DNA of 64,000 bases. Source: Acanthosepion lycidas. Taxonomy: Eukaryota; Mollusca; Cephalopoda; Sepiida; Sepiidae. How positions within the stretch are numbered: position 1 is the first letter of the stretch; every line of letters starts with the position of its first letter. Positions 1 through 11,799 of this stretch are shown here, piece after piece. The notes under the pieces are model-generated. The model was given only the letters and a program-made list of their open reading frames with translations. It was not told the DNA's origin and did not search any database. Both the position numbers and the translations under genes were made by a program. The stretch spans positions 43,730,844 through 43,794,843 of the forward strand of contig OZ010599.1 in assembly GCA_963932145.1 (NCBI GenBank). The letters run 5' to 3'.

Positions 1-365
1 ATGGTAGCCAGTACTTAACCATCTCCCAATGGTGGTAGTATGCAATGCGAGTTGTTTTTAATATAGGGTGCACTGTTATGCTGGTGTTGGTATCCACCAA
101 ACTTCCTTCTGTAGTGCAATGACAGAGGAACCTGCACAGGGTTAGTATCCCTGAGACAAAGCCAAATCCAGGACCTATTCATTCTTGTTGGAGGATCCCC
201 TACCTGATTTAACCCATGGTTGGCGGTCAGTGGTCATTGACTTTGAGGAGTTCATCCACTCTTTAACAGCTTTTGTTTTTGTGCTGCTGGAGTTCCACTT
301 ACTCTTCTTGTCAGATCGGGGTCTGTTAGAGGAGATGATTTAGTTTGCAACCAATTATGTTTTGA
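1..365. other. Left edge, diverged repeat unit
   Basis: About 60-165 resembles the ~280-bp units at 740-1350 (GCTGGTGTTGGTATCCAC against GCTGGTGTCAATATTCCAC). Nothing else recognised. Confidence 0.5.
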
Positions 366-572
366 ATTCAGAGTTGTCCTAGACTACTTGCCATCCAAGG
401 CTATAAGACCCAATGTGTCTTGCTATTTACCCATGGCTGGAAGGAGAACAGATGGGTATTTACGCATAAGTGAATGTAATGAACTTGACTGGAATTTGAA
501 CTCAACTCTCCGATTTCTCAATCAAAGCCATTATGCTCCACTGTGCCTCAGCATCCCTCATAATTTTTAAGA
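366..572 (-). repeat. tRNA-type SINE, family B
   Basis: Minus strand: GCATAATGGCTTTGATTGAG, GAGTTCAAATTCCAGTC (B box), core ending CAGCCATGGGTAAATAGC, then GCAAGTAGTCTAGGACAACT. Starts at the GGATG position used by other tRNA-headed copies; no 5S head. Confidence 0.8.
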
Positions 573-577
573 GAAAG

Positions 578-1945
578 AGAAGACAGTTTAGTTTAATATT
601 CAAGTACTGAACATAAAAAAAGCATATACAGAGCACAATATATAGAGTTTTATCTTAATCTCTTCTTTTTAATCAGTTACAGCTTAAATTTTAATTTTGA
701 TAACACGGATCAACATTTGTCATTTACTTGATTCCCCTCACCATGGTGGTGGGATATGACACAAGGCCGGTTTAAAGTGGGGAGCCCAAGTGCTGGTACA
801 TGGGCTAAGTTAAAATAATTGCCCAGTCCTCACAACCAATGTTGTGCTGGTGTCAATATTCCACTGACAATCCCTATTTGGTGCGAGGTGCAGCTGCGTA
901 GTTGGAGTCCCTGGGACTAGGCATCTCTCATTATTTGTTGTGTTCTATCCAAAGACTGAAACACAATTGAGAGATAAAATGTCTCTCTGAAGACAGATAC
1001 TATACTTTCTATGTACTTGCTGCCCTATACTGGTAGGATGTGACACAGTTTAATGTTAAAAGCCTGAGCATGTGCACCTGGGTCAGGTTAAGAAAATAGC
1101 CCAGCTCCCTCAACTGTCGGTTGCGCTGACATCAGTATTACTACAAATCATCCATCTTTAGTGAAATGAGGGTACTGCGGTGGGCAGCTGTTACCTGGAA
1201 TTGGGTACCTCACAATACTTTTTCAGTTGTGCACTCACACAACAAAATGTAGTCTATATGCCCAAGGGCAGATACTACGCTTTGATCTAAGCTCAAAGGC
1301 CAAGAATTGCAACATCAACAGATCCTCAGTAGCAATGGCTATAATTTTGTCAGTGTTGTCTTAGCAGGTAATTACAGAAAGAGTGTATTACTCATCAATT
1401 CATACCCCACCCACAACCTCTTTTCTTTGTTTCTCTCTTTGGTATTTGATTGGCAAGTAGCAAGATTGTAAGATGATTTATAAATTGACAAGCTGCAGAG
1501 AGGATTGAAATAATACCTTTCTCAAAGATGTCATTAGAAAAGCGACATTGGTCAAGTAGGTCAATTATCCATAATGGTACTTTTTGTAAATCAAATGTTA
1601 CTTGTTTTAATATAATATTAGTATTATTTAATGATCCTTTTGTTTTTATTACGTTTGGGGAAGGGGAGTGGGTGGAATTTCTCAACCAAAGACAAATCAA
1701 AATTACAATTTTCAAATCTAATTAAGATTCTTAAGTAAAAAATATATTTAACTGAAAAAAGTTAACTCTTTTAGCATATTTTATTGGGATAAAATCATTT
1801 GATCAGACTGTATTACCAAAATTAAAATTTAAGCTGTAACTGATTAAAAAGAATAGATTATGATAAAACTCTCTATATTGTGCTCTGTATTTGCTTTTTT
1901 TTATATTATGTTCAATACTTGAATATTAAAGTAAACAGATGACAT
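578..1945. mobile_element. Fold-back element with ~130-150-bp inverted ends
   Basis: The left arm (about 583-720) is the reverse complement of the right arm (about 1795-1945). Shared pieces include TTTAATATTCAAGTA-TGAACATA, ATACAGAGCACAATAT and TTTTTAATCAGTTACAGCTT. Between the arms lie two diverged ~280-bp tandem units (about 741-1030 and 1031-1350) sharing GGATRTGACACA, TGGGYYARGTTAA, GCCCAG and GGTTG-GCTG-TCA. No transposase is seen, so the class is open. Confidence 0.8.
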
Positions 1946-2335
1946 TCCTATTCAGCATTGAATAAATTATGGATTTATATTTATAAATTTAACATCACAT
2001 TAAATTTTGTTGTCTATTTCATTTATGTCACTAGAAGAGTTCACTACAAACAGGCAATTTTCCCATCTCTATATTGTGGACTCTTTTATTGATGTAAAAT
2101 ATGATATACACACGCACACACACACATATCTATCTATCTATATATATATATATATATATATATGAATACACATTCTGTTTTATATATATGTAGGATTGCA
2201 TGAATTTTACCCCTTAAAATACTCTAATAGCTTTTTATCTACAAATGAAAAGTCACTTGAGACTCTAGAGTGACTTTTTCTAGAGTCTAGAGAAAGTCAT
2301 ATTTAATTTATCAAGGATAAAGAGAGGCTTACAGT
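1946..2335. other. Spacer with microsatellite
   Basis: A compound (AC)n(TATC)n(AT)n tract at 2107-2163; otherwise AT-rich with nothing recognised. Confidence 0.8.
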
Positions 2336-2453
2336 CAGTGGCATAGCTAGAGTGTGTGTGTGTGTGTGTTGCAGAGTGTGTGCAACCCAGGGCTGCTCTT
2401 GAATTTGCACCCCACCTAATAAAATATTACACTGTGAGTTCTTCCTATATCTA

Positions 2454-2536
<83 letters not shown>

Positions 2537-2825
2537 TTACTCTATTAACTATTTTGTGTACTATAATATTACTTTCACATATGCAAATGTTTTAAATACA
2601 TTCCAAACATATTTTAAAAGTAAGTTAAACAAAATGCAAAATCAACATATAGGGAAAAAGATGTAAAAAAAAAAAAAATTGGGCTATCTTTATTTCTAAA
2701 AATGAAAGCTACAACATTCTGCAAAGTAACTTTTCTTGCTTTTTCTATACAGACTTATATAGCAGACCCAAAAGTGCTGCCCCTGGGAGTGGATTTCCCC
2801 TGCATCACCACTAACTATGCTACTG
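2336..2825. mobile_element. hAT-like short element with expanded microsatellites
   Basis: Ends CAGTGGCATAGCTAG (2336) and the reverse of CTAACTATGCTACTG (2825) form an imperfect inverted repeat, typical of hAT-type ends. Flanking 8-mers CTTACAGT and CTTAGGAT agree at 5 of 8 positions. The inside holds (GT)n, (CT)n(AT)n (2453-2535) and the motif AAAAGTGCTGCCCCTGGG. No ORF. Confidence 0.6.
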
Positions 2826-3244
2826 CTTAGGATTTGATAGACAAGTTGCTATCCAAATTGGGGATGTTGAACAGATTAATGTTAAGTAGTATTAGACTTG
2901 GTTGGCAACCAATCTAGGAGAAGGGAAACTCTGGTTGGCAACCAGTCTAGGAGAAGGAAAACTCTGCATTCCCAAATTCAGGTAAATGGAACTTGTTAAT
3001 GTGGGAATATGTGGTTGCCTAAAAGAAAGAAAACCTCCAGTAGAAAACCAAACCATCATCAGAGTACAGAGGTTGGGCATGATGCTAATCACCTCACCCT
3101 GTGGGGCAATACTATTACAAAAACCTCACCCAGAGGCCTAATGTGCCAGAAGGCACCATGCGGATAGCATTTACTATTGGGAAAGGTATAGCATTTGAAA
3201 GATCCCATTTTAGCATATAAGACAATTCAAAATCTTTTAATAGT
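2826..3244 (+). repeat. SINE-like fragment with 33-bp tandem duplication
   Basis: The family B segment GGTTGGCAACCARTCTAGGA is present twice in tandem (2900-2932 and 2933-2965, two or three differences). Sequence downstream (2966-3190) is unassigned. Confidence 0.7.
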
Positions 3245-3267
3245 GGAAAAAATTGAATGACTTTTCA

Positions 3268-3298
<31 letters not shown>

Positions 3299-4255
3299 TA
3301 AGCCACTAAGATATGAGGATTTACTGAATGTGAGAGAATCTGAGAGAGAAAAAAGGGATTATCAAGGAGAGAGAAAAATAAAAGAACATAAATTAAGAAG
3401 AAAGGAAATAACTATTGATATTGCATTTAAATTTTTGAAGACCAAAAATGACTGGCAAGCATGAAGCCAGAAGAGAGTTCTACAAGTGAGAGAAGAAACT
3501 GTTAACATAGACTTTATGGTTACATCTAGCCAATTCAACTGTAAATTGATGAAACCTTGTTGCCAATCTAACATGGCACTTAAATTCATAAAGTCTAGGT
3601 CAGTCAGTCAGTTATGTGCCATGCAGGATACATGCTTAGGCAATCATGTATCTTTTGATACATGACTGATGAGGCAGATTTTTTCCCCGCAGTAGGTTGT
3701 GATTTCTTTCTGTGGTAGACCAGTTGCTATTCAAGTCTGTCCTGCTATTTACCCATAGCTGGGGGGAGAAGAGGATTGATATCTTTCCCAAAGATATTAT
3801 CATGTAAGTGAATGTAATGGATTTGACTGGAATTTGAACTCGGCTCTCTGATTCCTCAATCTGAGCCACTATCCATTAATCCACCGTACATCCTCTAGGT
3901 ACCATATAGAGGAATGCACATCAGAATAATTACCATGAAAATATTTATAAAAAATGCACAGCGAAGCTACATTATGATGGTAGGGAAGTGAGTGAAGCCA
4001 AGATGCCAGGTCAGGAACAATAGTATTGCAGATTATTCTTTGTATTTTATCAAGAATTTCTAAATATGTAACAGAAGAACTAAACCATATATAGCAGTCA
4101 TATTCAATGTATTGATGAATGGTAGACTTAGAAATGTGTAAGATAGATTCTGGCAAGAAAAATTGTCTAGCACAATATGGTGAACCTAGCAGTCAACCTA
4201 GCAATTGATTCAGTATAATCTTTCTCTTTCATATCAGTAGAAAATGTTAGCCCGA
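3245..4255 (-). mobile_element. CR1/jockey-like LINE 3' end, split by a SINE
   Basis: Minus strand reads LEILDKIQRIICNTIVPDLASW and VASLCIFYKYFHGNYSD (3896-4150), then after the SINE MNLSAMLDWQQGFINLQLNW, MLTVSSLTCRTLF and the 3' end at 3290-3360. A T-run (3270-3292) is the reversed A-tail. Same family as 27540-28395. Confidence 0.85.
3601..3893 (-). mobile_element. Complete tRNA-headed SINE (family B, 293 bp)
   Basis: Flanked by TCTAGGT on both sides (3594-3600 and 3894-3900), and it interrupts the LINE at a place where other copies are continuous. Minus strand starts GGATGTACGGTGGATTAATG, has B box GAGTTCAAATTCC, the core CAGCTATGGGTAAATAGC, and ends in (ACTG)n. No 5S head and a different tail from 35702-36074. 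Confidence 0.9.
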
Positions 4256-6216
4256 GAAGGCTCCTGGAGATTAGCATCTGCCATGCTGAGGGAAGACAGA
4301 CATGGTTCTCTCAGATGATTAAAAGAGTGCAGTTTTGTTTTGGAGGCATTAAAATTAACAAGTTATTCCTTGCCCCAATTAACAACAGTCATTTTTTTTT
4401 AGATCAGCTGCCAATCTGACCTATCAAACTGATCAGACTTACTATTAAGACAGGATTAAATGGTTGCCATCAGAATAAATACAGAGTTGAGAACTGATGA
4501 TTACTAAATAAGAAAATCTTCCATTTTTCCTTGTGCATAATACGAGAAATTTTGGATGAAAAACTAAAAGGCTAAAAGGGCGGGGGTATTAAACACAAGT
4601 ACACATTTCAGAAATTTTTACAAAAAAAACCCCTCTTATTTGAAATGGCAAGATTTCAAATACAATCGGTACAATAGATAATAAAACACAAAGTAGACAG
4701 GTATTGATAACATTAGTTTACAAAAGGTATTTGATATGTTGGCAATATTTGTTCTTTAAGAATCAGTGTAATTGTCTTTTGTCTCAATGACAGGAAATTC
4801 ACTGAAATTGATTAAAAAAAATTAATAAAGGAAATATGTAAAATCTGTCACGTTTTGATAACATTAATTTTCTTATTTCTTATTAATTTTGCATAAGTGG
4901 TCTCTATTCACCTATATATCTCTCCATTAAGTGACTCAGAATTAGTTTTAACTTGGTGGCTACACTAGTCTACTTGTGTGTCAGACCACTTGCAAGCTAA
5001 CCAATATTCTACAACAACAAAGGCCTAACTATTGTGTAAATTATATACTTATGTAAATTTTTTCACTTGAAAAATTGGGCAATAATTCCCATGCTGTGAG
5101 GTTGTTTTATATTATTCCTCTATTTATTAATACAAAGTATCCAGTTTGAAAACTTCAAACGATTTCAGAAAAATAAAACAATACAAAATAGATATGTAAA
5201 TAACCTGGGCATAATTATATTGCATTATATATCATGTACACTGGTACTTGTAATTTTAAATTGCAAAATATTATAATTTATGTGGATACAACATTGAGAT
5301 TTTAATGGATAATATGGTACTACTCTTCAAAAACATTTGACAGCGATGACTCTACTACAGGGTCATATTATACTCAAGGATCTAATTTATTCCCTGTTTT
5401 TAGCTTTAGAAACCTGGGGTCATATTATACTCAAGTTGGATTAAGCACAAGAAAATATTGTAATTTTAAGAGGTTTTATATGACTCAAAGCTAATTTCAA
5501 TATTCACAACTGGCTTTGAATAACATTTTTTCTGCTGAAGTCATTAGGAATAACTTATTGATAGAGCTGTTCTTCACTGACTGCCCTCTAAATATGACCT
5601 TATGCTAAATTGGATTATTTAAAAAAAATATCTAGTTAGGTCCCAAAAATCAAAATACTAGTGGGTATAAAAATACCAGTAATACATTTTTAAAGCAAAA
5701 TGACCAACACTACATTTTCTCGTAAACTTACTAACAATACATTTTTCTTCTAAAATGACAAAGCATTTTATAGTAAAATTGAAGACATGGCATATATTGT
5801 CAAAAGCAAACAAAACAATTTACTATGTCGCCCCTTGTTTGATTTTGTAAGATTATTTGGTTAAAAAAATGCTGCTAATGAATTAATTATAAAGTTTAAA
5901 TTTTTCATATTTAGATTTCAGCATTAAATAAGCCATACAGGTTGGTATGCCATGAAACAAAAACAATCAAACCAAATCCTTGAAGAAGACTGAAGAATGC
6001 ACCTTCCAGATAATTATGAAAAAAAAAAAATGAAAATATTAAAATAATAAAGAAAACTCAAACTATCTCTTATTATAATTATTTTGTTTATTCAAAGCTA
6101 ATCCTGTATCTCCTTCAAATCTAACATTAGCCCTACCAAAAATGATGAAGAATTGAAAAGGAAACTGAAAATGTTGTTGTATAGAGCATAGTATTGTGGA
6201 TAGCTAATTCTGAAAA
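4256..6216. other. Unassigned AT-rich stretch
   Basis: No exon, RNA or repeat family recognised. A short internal repeat, GGTCATATTATACTCAAG, occurs near 5361 and 5419. Confidence 0.7.
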
Positions 6217-6274
6217 GATTAAAAGCTCATCACAGCCTTGTCTATTTGGACAAGGCCGCGGTGAGCTTTTAATC
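6217..6274. repeat. 26-bp near-perfect inverted repeat
   Basis: Arms 6217-6242 and 6249-6274 pair with three mismatches around a 6-nt loop. Position-specific cause unknown. Confidence 0.9.
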
Positions 6275-6464
6275 AGTGAATAAAATCTGCTGGTATGGAT
6301 TAAAACTCTGTGACTTGCACCTTCTATCCCAGCCCACTTTCCATTCTGTCTAGTGATCAAATTACTTTCTTTTGCCTCCTCTGCATACTTTTTGCTATAA
6401 TCCTGTACTAGACTGCATTCTTAATTGAAAATGGACTTTCTACAAATTGCTAAAGTTTTTCACA

Positions 6465-7195
6465 TTACACTGACATGCCAAAAGCCATAGGTAGGTGTCT
6501 AGTATTGTGTAAGACATTCTCTAACCCAACAAAGTGCAGAAATTTGATATGACTTTGATTCTGTAAGTGGTTGGAAAATCTCTGGAGAGATGTTGATCCA
6601 CGTAAATAGATCTCTCCATCACATCCCATAATTGGGCTCATGTTGGATGAATATGGTGGCCACATTTTTTGTTGCCTCACCTAAATTCTAACATGAACCT
6701 GAAATGTGATTAATTAGACCATGCTGCCATTCTTCCAAAGTTCAATTATTAATGCACAAGCCCATATATCATGGTGTTAACAGGCGTACTGGTAGGACTT
6801 CTGCTCTCATATCCCATAGATGCTAAAGAATGCTAAATTGACTTGCTGGAAATGGTGCCTCCTGCATTTAATGTAAATGTGATTTGAACTCGAATCACTT
6901 GTCTATTACCGCAGACAATTCTACTCTGGTATCTCCGGCCAGTATCATTAAGGACCATGGTTGGCTATGGTACTGTCCACTGTGGGTAATAATGCCTTTT
7001 ATCAGGTATCCAATGACCCTATAAATCAATAGATGTCAAATGTCTCAACAATTTCAGAAAATGGAACTCCCTATCATGTTCCATTTAAATGCTGATAATT
7101 AACCGCACCAGAACAGCCTAGCCGATGTCCACACTGACTCATCAGATGTCAGAAAAAGTGATATAAATCTAGGCATTTCCATGATGCTAAGGTGG
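6465..7195 (-). mobile_element. Tc1-like transposase relic
   Basis: Minus-strand WPPYSSNMSPI corresponds to WPPxSPDxNPIE, the last catalytic motif of Tc1-like transposases. The right-hand sequence resembles the region upstream in a recurrent invertebrate element whose end reads CACTG.TGACAAAAGYCAT (here ACACTGACATGCCAAAAGCC near 6468). Heavily decayed. Confidence 0.6.
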
Positions 7196-7689
7196 GATGA
7201 TGCCATCTGCTATTATCTTTATATACTACTATCCTATGATTTTTGATAGTATACAGCATTTTCATAGACAATTGTAAGGACATGAGATTCCAAAGGAAAA
7301 CAATATTTAAAAAAAACAGTTAAAATTTTTTTTTTTTTTTTTAAATTATAAAGAGTGCTTTTGTTGCCATATATTATATTTATTTTCAAATTTGTAAGCA
7401 TCAAACTATTCCACTCTGCTGCACTAGTTTTATATATTTGGTTATTAAACATGCTTAGTCTGACACAAGTCCTCAAATTGCTTATAGTACTTGTTGTTAT
7501 TAAATGACAACTCACCTAAGTACTGAGGAGGTTCATTTCTGTAATGTTGCTTGATAAGTACTGCTTATTATAGTGCAAATGTCACAATAGAAGGGTATAT
7601 GTGAGGATCATTCATGGCATCATGTCATTGTAGGTGCCTCTAATTAAACATTAGTAATGGTTTACTAAACTACTTTACTATTGATTACC
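7196..7689. other. Unassigned stretch
   Basis: AT-rich with one T-run (7324-7342). Nothing recognised. Confidence 0.7.
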
Positions 7690-8185
7690 TCATGGCAAAT
7701 CAGTTGCTTTATATGTATTTGTAGTAAACAAAGAAAAGAGTAATGAACTGTTACATAATAACATAGTCCTCCTACATGGCAATGAATGCTGGACCATCTC
7801 TGCATAGATGAAGAAGAAACTTGAGGTGATAGAAAAGTGGTTCTACAGAAAGATGTTGAGAATACCATGGTCTGAACATGTGAGCAATGACAGTTTTATA
7901 GAAAATGGAAGCAAAAGAACACTTGTACTAAATATCAGGAAGAGCCAGATGAAAATTTCTATGACACATAATGAGGCTTGGAAAATTTGACACTCACAGG
8001 ACATATTGAAGGCAAGAGGGACAAAGGAAAACCATGCATAACCTAACAACCCTGTATAAATGGATGGCAGAACAGGGATTAGAAGAGACAGCAAAAAGAC
8101 AAAATTTACAAAGTGCTACAAAAAGGAAATTGTGAAGAACCATGATTGCCAACATCCTGAAGGGACATGGTATATAGAAGTTTGT
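7690..8185 (+). mobile_element. RTE-like LINE C-terminal fragment
   Basis: Reads MKKKLEVIEKWFYRKMLRIP, SEHVSNDSFIENGSKRTLVL, NIRKSQMKI, and across frameshifts TGHIEGKRDKGKPCIT, KWMAEQGLEETAKRQ and LKGHG. Same region as 11950-12455. Inactive. Confidence 0.85.
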
Positions 8186-8520
8186 TTAGTGGCATATCAA
8201 CTCCTTATGGGCCATTTAATGTTGAGATTTAATTTTCTTGGGAGCATTAGTAATTTCTTTTACAAAAATGTATTGCTTGTAATATTTTTTTCCCTTACAG
8301 AAATGTATTGCAGGTAATTTTTATTTACTTTTTTTTTTTTTTTTTACTGTAAGAATATATTGCTGGTATTTTTACTTTACTAATTTTTTTACTTTCATTG
8401 TGTTTTGATCTCAGTTTGGGGTTTAACTATTTACCGATAGCTGGGATTCTAACAGGTACTACCACACCAGGTATCCCTCTCTGATATTGTGGACCAACAT
8501 ACAAAAATAGGTGGTATTAC
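8186..8520. other. Mixed repeat debris
   Basis: 8190-8225 resembles the 3' tail of the 5S-headed SINE (GGCATATCAAC-C-TT). Then ATGTATTGC-GGTAAT-TTTTA is repeated three times imperfectly (8265-8375), and 8425-8465 resembles the reversed SINE core (CTATTTACCGATAGCTGGG). Confidence 0.45.
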
Positions 8521-8955
8521 TTTTGGAGCAATTCATAGAAATATTGAAAAATGTCCTATTTCTGATATTATTGTGAAAATTACAAATACTTGATAAATGT
8601 TACAGGAAGTTATTTTTCCTTTCTATAAAATGATTCCCTATAAATGACCTGCTGCCTCCATGCATCATGGTCGATTACTTGATCAAGATAAATCTTTAGT
8701 TTTGAAGTTTGGGGAGATTTATATGGAATTTTTATTAATGCACAAATAAATCCTCTCTGAGTATATTTAGAGATTTGGAGCATTTTTTCATCTTTTGCAA
8801 TTATCTCTAATTTATGTTCTTTAAGGATACGGAGATTACATGGTAAAAAAAAAAAAAAACTCCCAGCAAATTACATGGTAATCTTTGTAAATAAAGACAT
8901 AGCCTTGTAAAAAATATTAATATTTTCATGGTAACTGTTGATGAGCTATTTTCCC
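8521..8955. other. Unassigned stretch
   Basis: AT-rich; nothing recognised. Confidence 0.7.
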
Positions 8956-9290
8956 TAATGCTTCAACTACATGAATTTAAGTGTGCTGCTAGATTGGCAA
9001 CTAGGTTTCACCGTTTTACTGTTGAACTAGCTAAATGTGACTGCCACTTCTAATCTCACAGTTTCTTTTCTTGCACTGCTCACTTGTAGAACTCCCCTTC
9101 AATTTCTTGCTTCCATGTTGAAAAATTTAAATGCAATATCAAACCATCTTCTGTTTTTTTTTGTTTTTTTTTTATTGTCCTTTCCTCAGTCCTAACCACT
9201 AAAGTTTTCTCATTCTGTTTCACTCCATGTAACCCTCTGTCGTCTAGTGGAATTATTACCTTGATTGGGGTGAAAATAGATCTAATTTTG
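8956..9290 (+). mobile_element. CR1/jockey-like LINE 3' end fragment
   Basis: Sequence from GATTGGCAACTAGGTTTCAC to the 3' end AATTATTACCTTGATTGGGG follows the same order as 28130-28390 and 44225-44560. Short and decayed. Confidence 0.7.
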
Positions 9291-9540
9291 AAGATCTATT
9301 CTTTAGGCTGTACATGTATCTATTATACTGTATATTGAGGTTTTTTTTGAAAATCTGTAACTTTTTGCTGTATTAGTATTATTTCCCTTGTACAGCAGTC
9401 TGTTTCAAAATGTTTAGAAGCCAGAAAGTGAAATGTTCAAATTCATGAAAGAGTATAACAATAATAAAAAAAATCTTTGGTTTATTCCAACTATTGTTCT
9501 TATCTTTAATTGTTAGCCATGTGCTCATAATAACATCTAT

Positions 9541-9720
9541 AAGTGGTTAGAACATTTGCATTCTGACCATAAGACCTGGGTTCGAATCTCACCATGGTCA
9601 ATTTGTCAGGAAGGTCTTTCTGATGTTATTGGACTGGAGGGGTCAATCCCAGCATGTGACACCTTTGAAAAGTGCCTGAAAGCCAGGGATTGGCTATCCT
9701 CGAATAAAAGTGGCCAGCTA
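9541..9720 (+). repeat. tRNA-type SINE, family F
   Basis: A-box side AAGTGGTTAGAACATTTGC, clear B box GGGTTCGAATCTCACC, then GGAAGGTCTTTCTGATG and AGTGCCTGAAAGCCAGGG, followed by (AT)n at 9717-9737. The B box is the best preserved in the window. Confidence 0.85.
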
Positions 9721-9740
9721 TATATATATATATATATAAA

Positions 9741-10084
9741 ACATTTTGGCCAAGTTCTCTCTGGCTATCAAGTGTTCATCTTTTGGCTGGTGAGAGATAG
9801 CCTGTGTGAGTTGATTATTATTTTATTTTTCTTCCTGTGATACCATTTCCTGTTGAACTATAGTATTTCTCTACTAGATCTAGTGATTGAACTCCTGTTC
9901 ACAAGGTGGCAGCAACACTTGATTAATCAACACCTGTATCCATTATATTATCATCCTGAAGTAGATTAATTTTTGGAAACTTTTCAATGCCAGATGATTT
10001 GGTTATCACAGTGGCTTCATGCTGCAAATTGATAAGTTTTGTTTGATTTTTGAGATGAGGAAATGTCAATATATAAAGAGAACC
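9741..10084. other. Unassigned stretch
   Basis: A tRNA-like piece may lie reversed near 9880-9940 (ATTGAACTCCTGTTC); otherwise nothing. Confidence 0.4.
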
Positions 10085-10445
10085 AATGCTTTAATCCACT
10101 AGGCTATTGTCTCATAGGACCATTCTCTGTGGAGAACTAGGAGCCTTAATCCTAACCTGTCTGCCTGCCTGTTGCTGCTGCTGCACTCATTTGTTACAGC
10201 TGCTGTTGAAGACATGCTGTCATTTGTCTTTCTTACTTTATTGGCAGTACCCATGTTGGATTTATTTCTCTGCTAGGTCTAGGCCTCCTTAGTAGATCAG
10301 GGTCAGTGGCATGAGAACAGTCTACACCCACAGATCAAATAAAGGGTTCAATTTGTAATTTCCTGAATTGATATGCACCTGATGAAGGCTGGAGAGCACA
10401 AAATGTTGTGATAACAACAACAAAGATGAGAAAAATAGTCCGTAT
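10085..10445 (+). repeat. Family E SINE pieces
   Basis: A reversed head fragment (10085-10115) is followed by a sense 3' part: AAATAAAGGGTTCAATTTG, GATGAAGGCTGGAGAGCAC and AACAACAAAGATGAG. Tail matches 14760-14830. Confidence 0.7.
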
Positions 10446-11799
10446 ATAATTAGTATAAATAACATAAAAATAAGAGACCTATATTGCTGCCTCAAGTTGA
10501 GTTGAACATAAGTGGTTTTGCTGGTAGTGTTGGTTAGACTTATCTAACTTCTTGGGCAAAGTATAACAAAAAAACAGTTGTGTTAAAATCAAAAACTTTT
10601 GTTTTTCTCTTGACACTGCTATTATTTTAAACTACTATCACTCCCTCTGCAATATTTCTTGTTTTAAATAATAATAATGTTTTAATAAAATTCTAACATG
10701 AAAATGAATTTATACATTTGCTTTGTTCTTGAGAATTTACAACAGAAATATTAAATGCTATTTATTAGATTTATTTACAAGAAAAATTTTATATTCACAA
10801 CATTCTAGAAATGCAAACCAATTAATACAATGCAATGTTTATCATTTACTGATTGCTTTAGTTAAGGTGGTTAGTGTCCACTCTTCATTTAAAATTTCTT
10901 CATCAGTCAGCACTTGGCTGAGAATAATATATCGGCAGATTTTCTAGGTATTTTTAGAGAAATTAATAATGATCTAAAAAGATTTTCAAAATTGTTTTTC
11001 AAAAAAAGAGTTAAAAAAGAAAGGGTTAACCTATAATTATTGGAATTTTAGGCCTTGAATTTTTATTGATTTGGCATCCTTGATCCTAGATCAGTTATAA
11101 AACAATTGGAAAATTAAAACAGTCATAAAATTTGAGAAGAAAATGTCCAAAAATATGTGTATTTAAATTTTCATGTTCTATAGTTCAAAGATATTTTTTT
11201 TAGAATTATGAATAAAAGGTAGTAAAGGGTATTTTGGTAGTAAACAGCAACAAAAAAACTGTCCTTTTGAAAAACCAATTTTTTTTTGTGTGTGTGTGGG
11301 CATGAAGGTTAAACTTTGCCACTTCTTGTTTAAGCTTGGATATACAAAACATAGCTAATATTTATGCGCATTTTTCTCCTGTTTGTATAATTTCTTGTAG
11401 CAGATGTATCAACTAATTATTCTGTTTGCTTCTGAGTTCATCCAAAGTCTTTTTTGGTGAAAATTGCAATAGCTTTATCTAAAAATTTGGAAATTTCATA
11501 TAAATTATTTTGTCAAAAACTCATGGTGGTTCTGCATCCTCACTTTTATCATAGACTCTTCAAATTTAGTTTCTTATTTTATGCATTTTCTTTGTTTTTT
11601 TTACTCACAGACAGCAGTTGTGTTTAGTAGTTATTGCAGCAAGAATAAAACAAGGAATAAATATGAATAAATTTCCAAGAACGACTCCTGCTATAGCAAA
11701 TACTTTGTTGTGCTAGCAGTAGAATTCACCAAATGCTGCTTTCATGATTTGTTGTCATGTATTTATCAAAGACCTTTCCAATTTTCATTTTATAGTATT
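10446..11799. other. Unassigned AT-rich stretch
   Basis: No exon or repeat recognised. Confidence 0.7.

Noticed and set aside
2356..2595. ORF rich in IYIYIY (also at 14914, 31969, 39474, 41649, 42512, 42735)
   Set aside because: Translations of (AT)n, (AC)n and (CT)n microsatellites; no coding signal.
9541..9620. A tRNA gene (clear B box)
   Set aside because: No acceptor-stem pairing or anticodon arm could be drawn and the sequence continues into SINE body shared with 36520-36705.
10107..10292. Cys/Leu-rich ORF as a secreted peptide
   Set aside because: Poly-CTG-like repeat in SINE debris, no splice or signal-peptide context that holds up.
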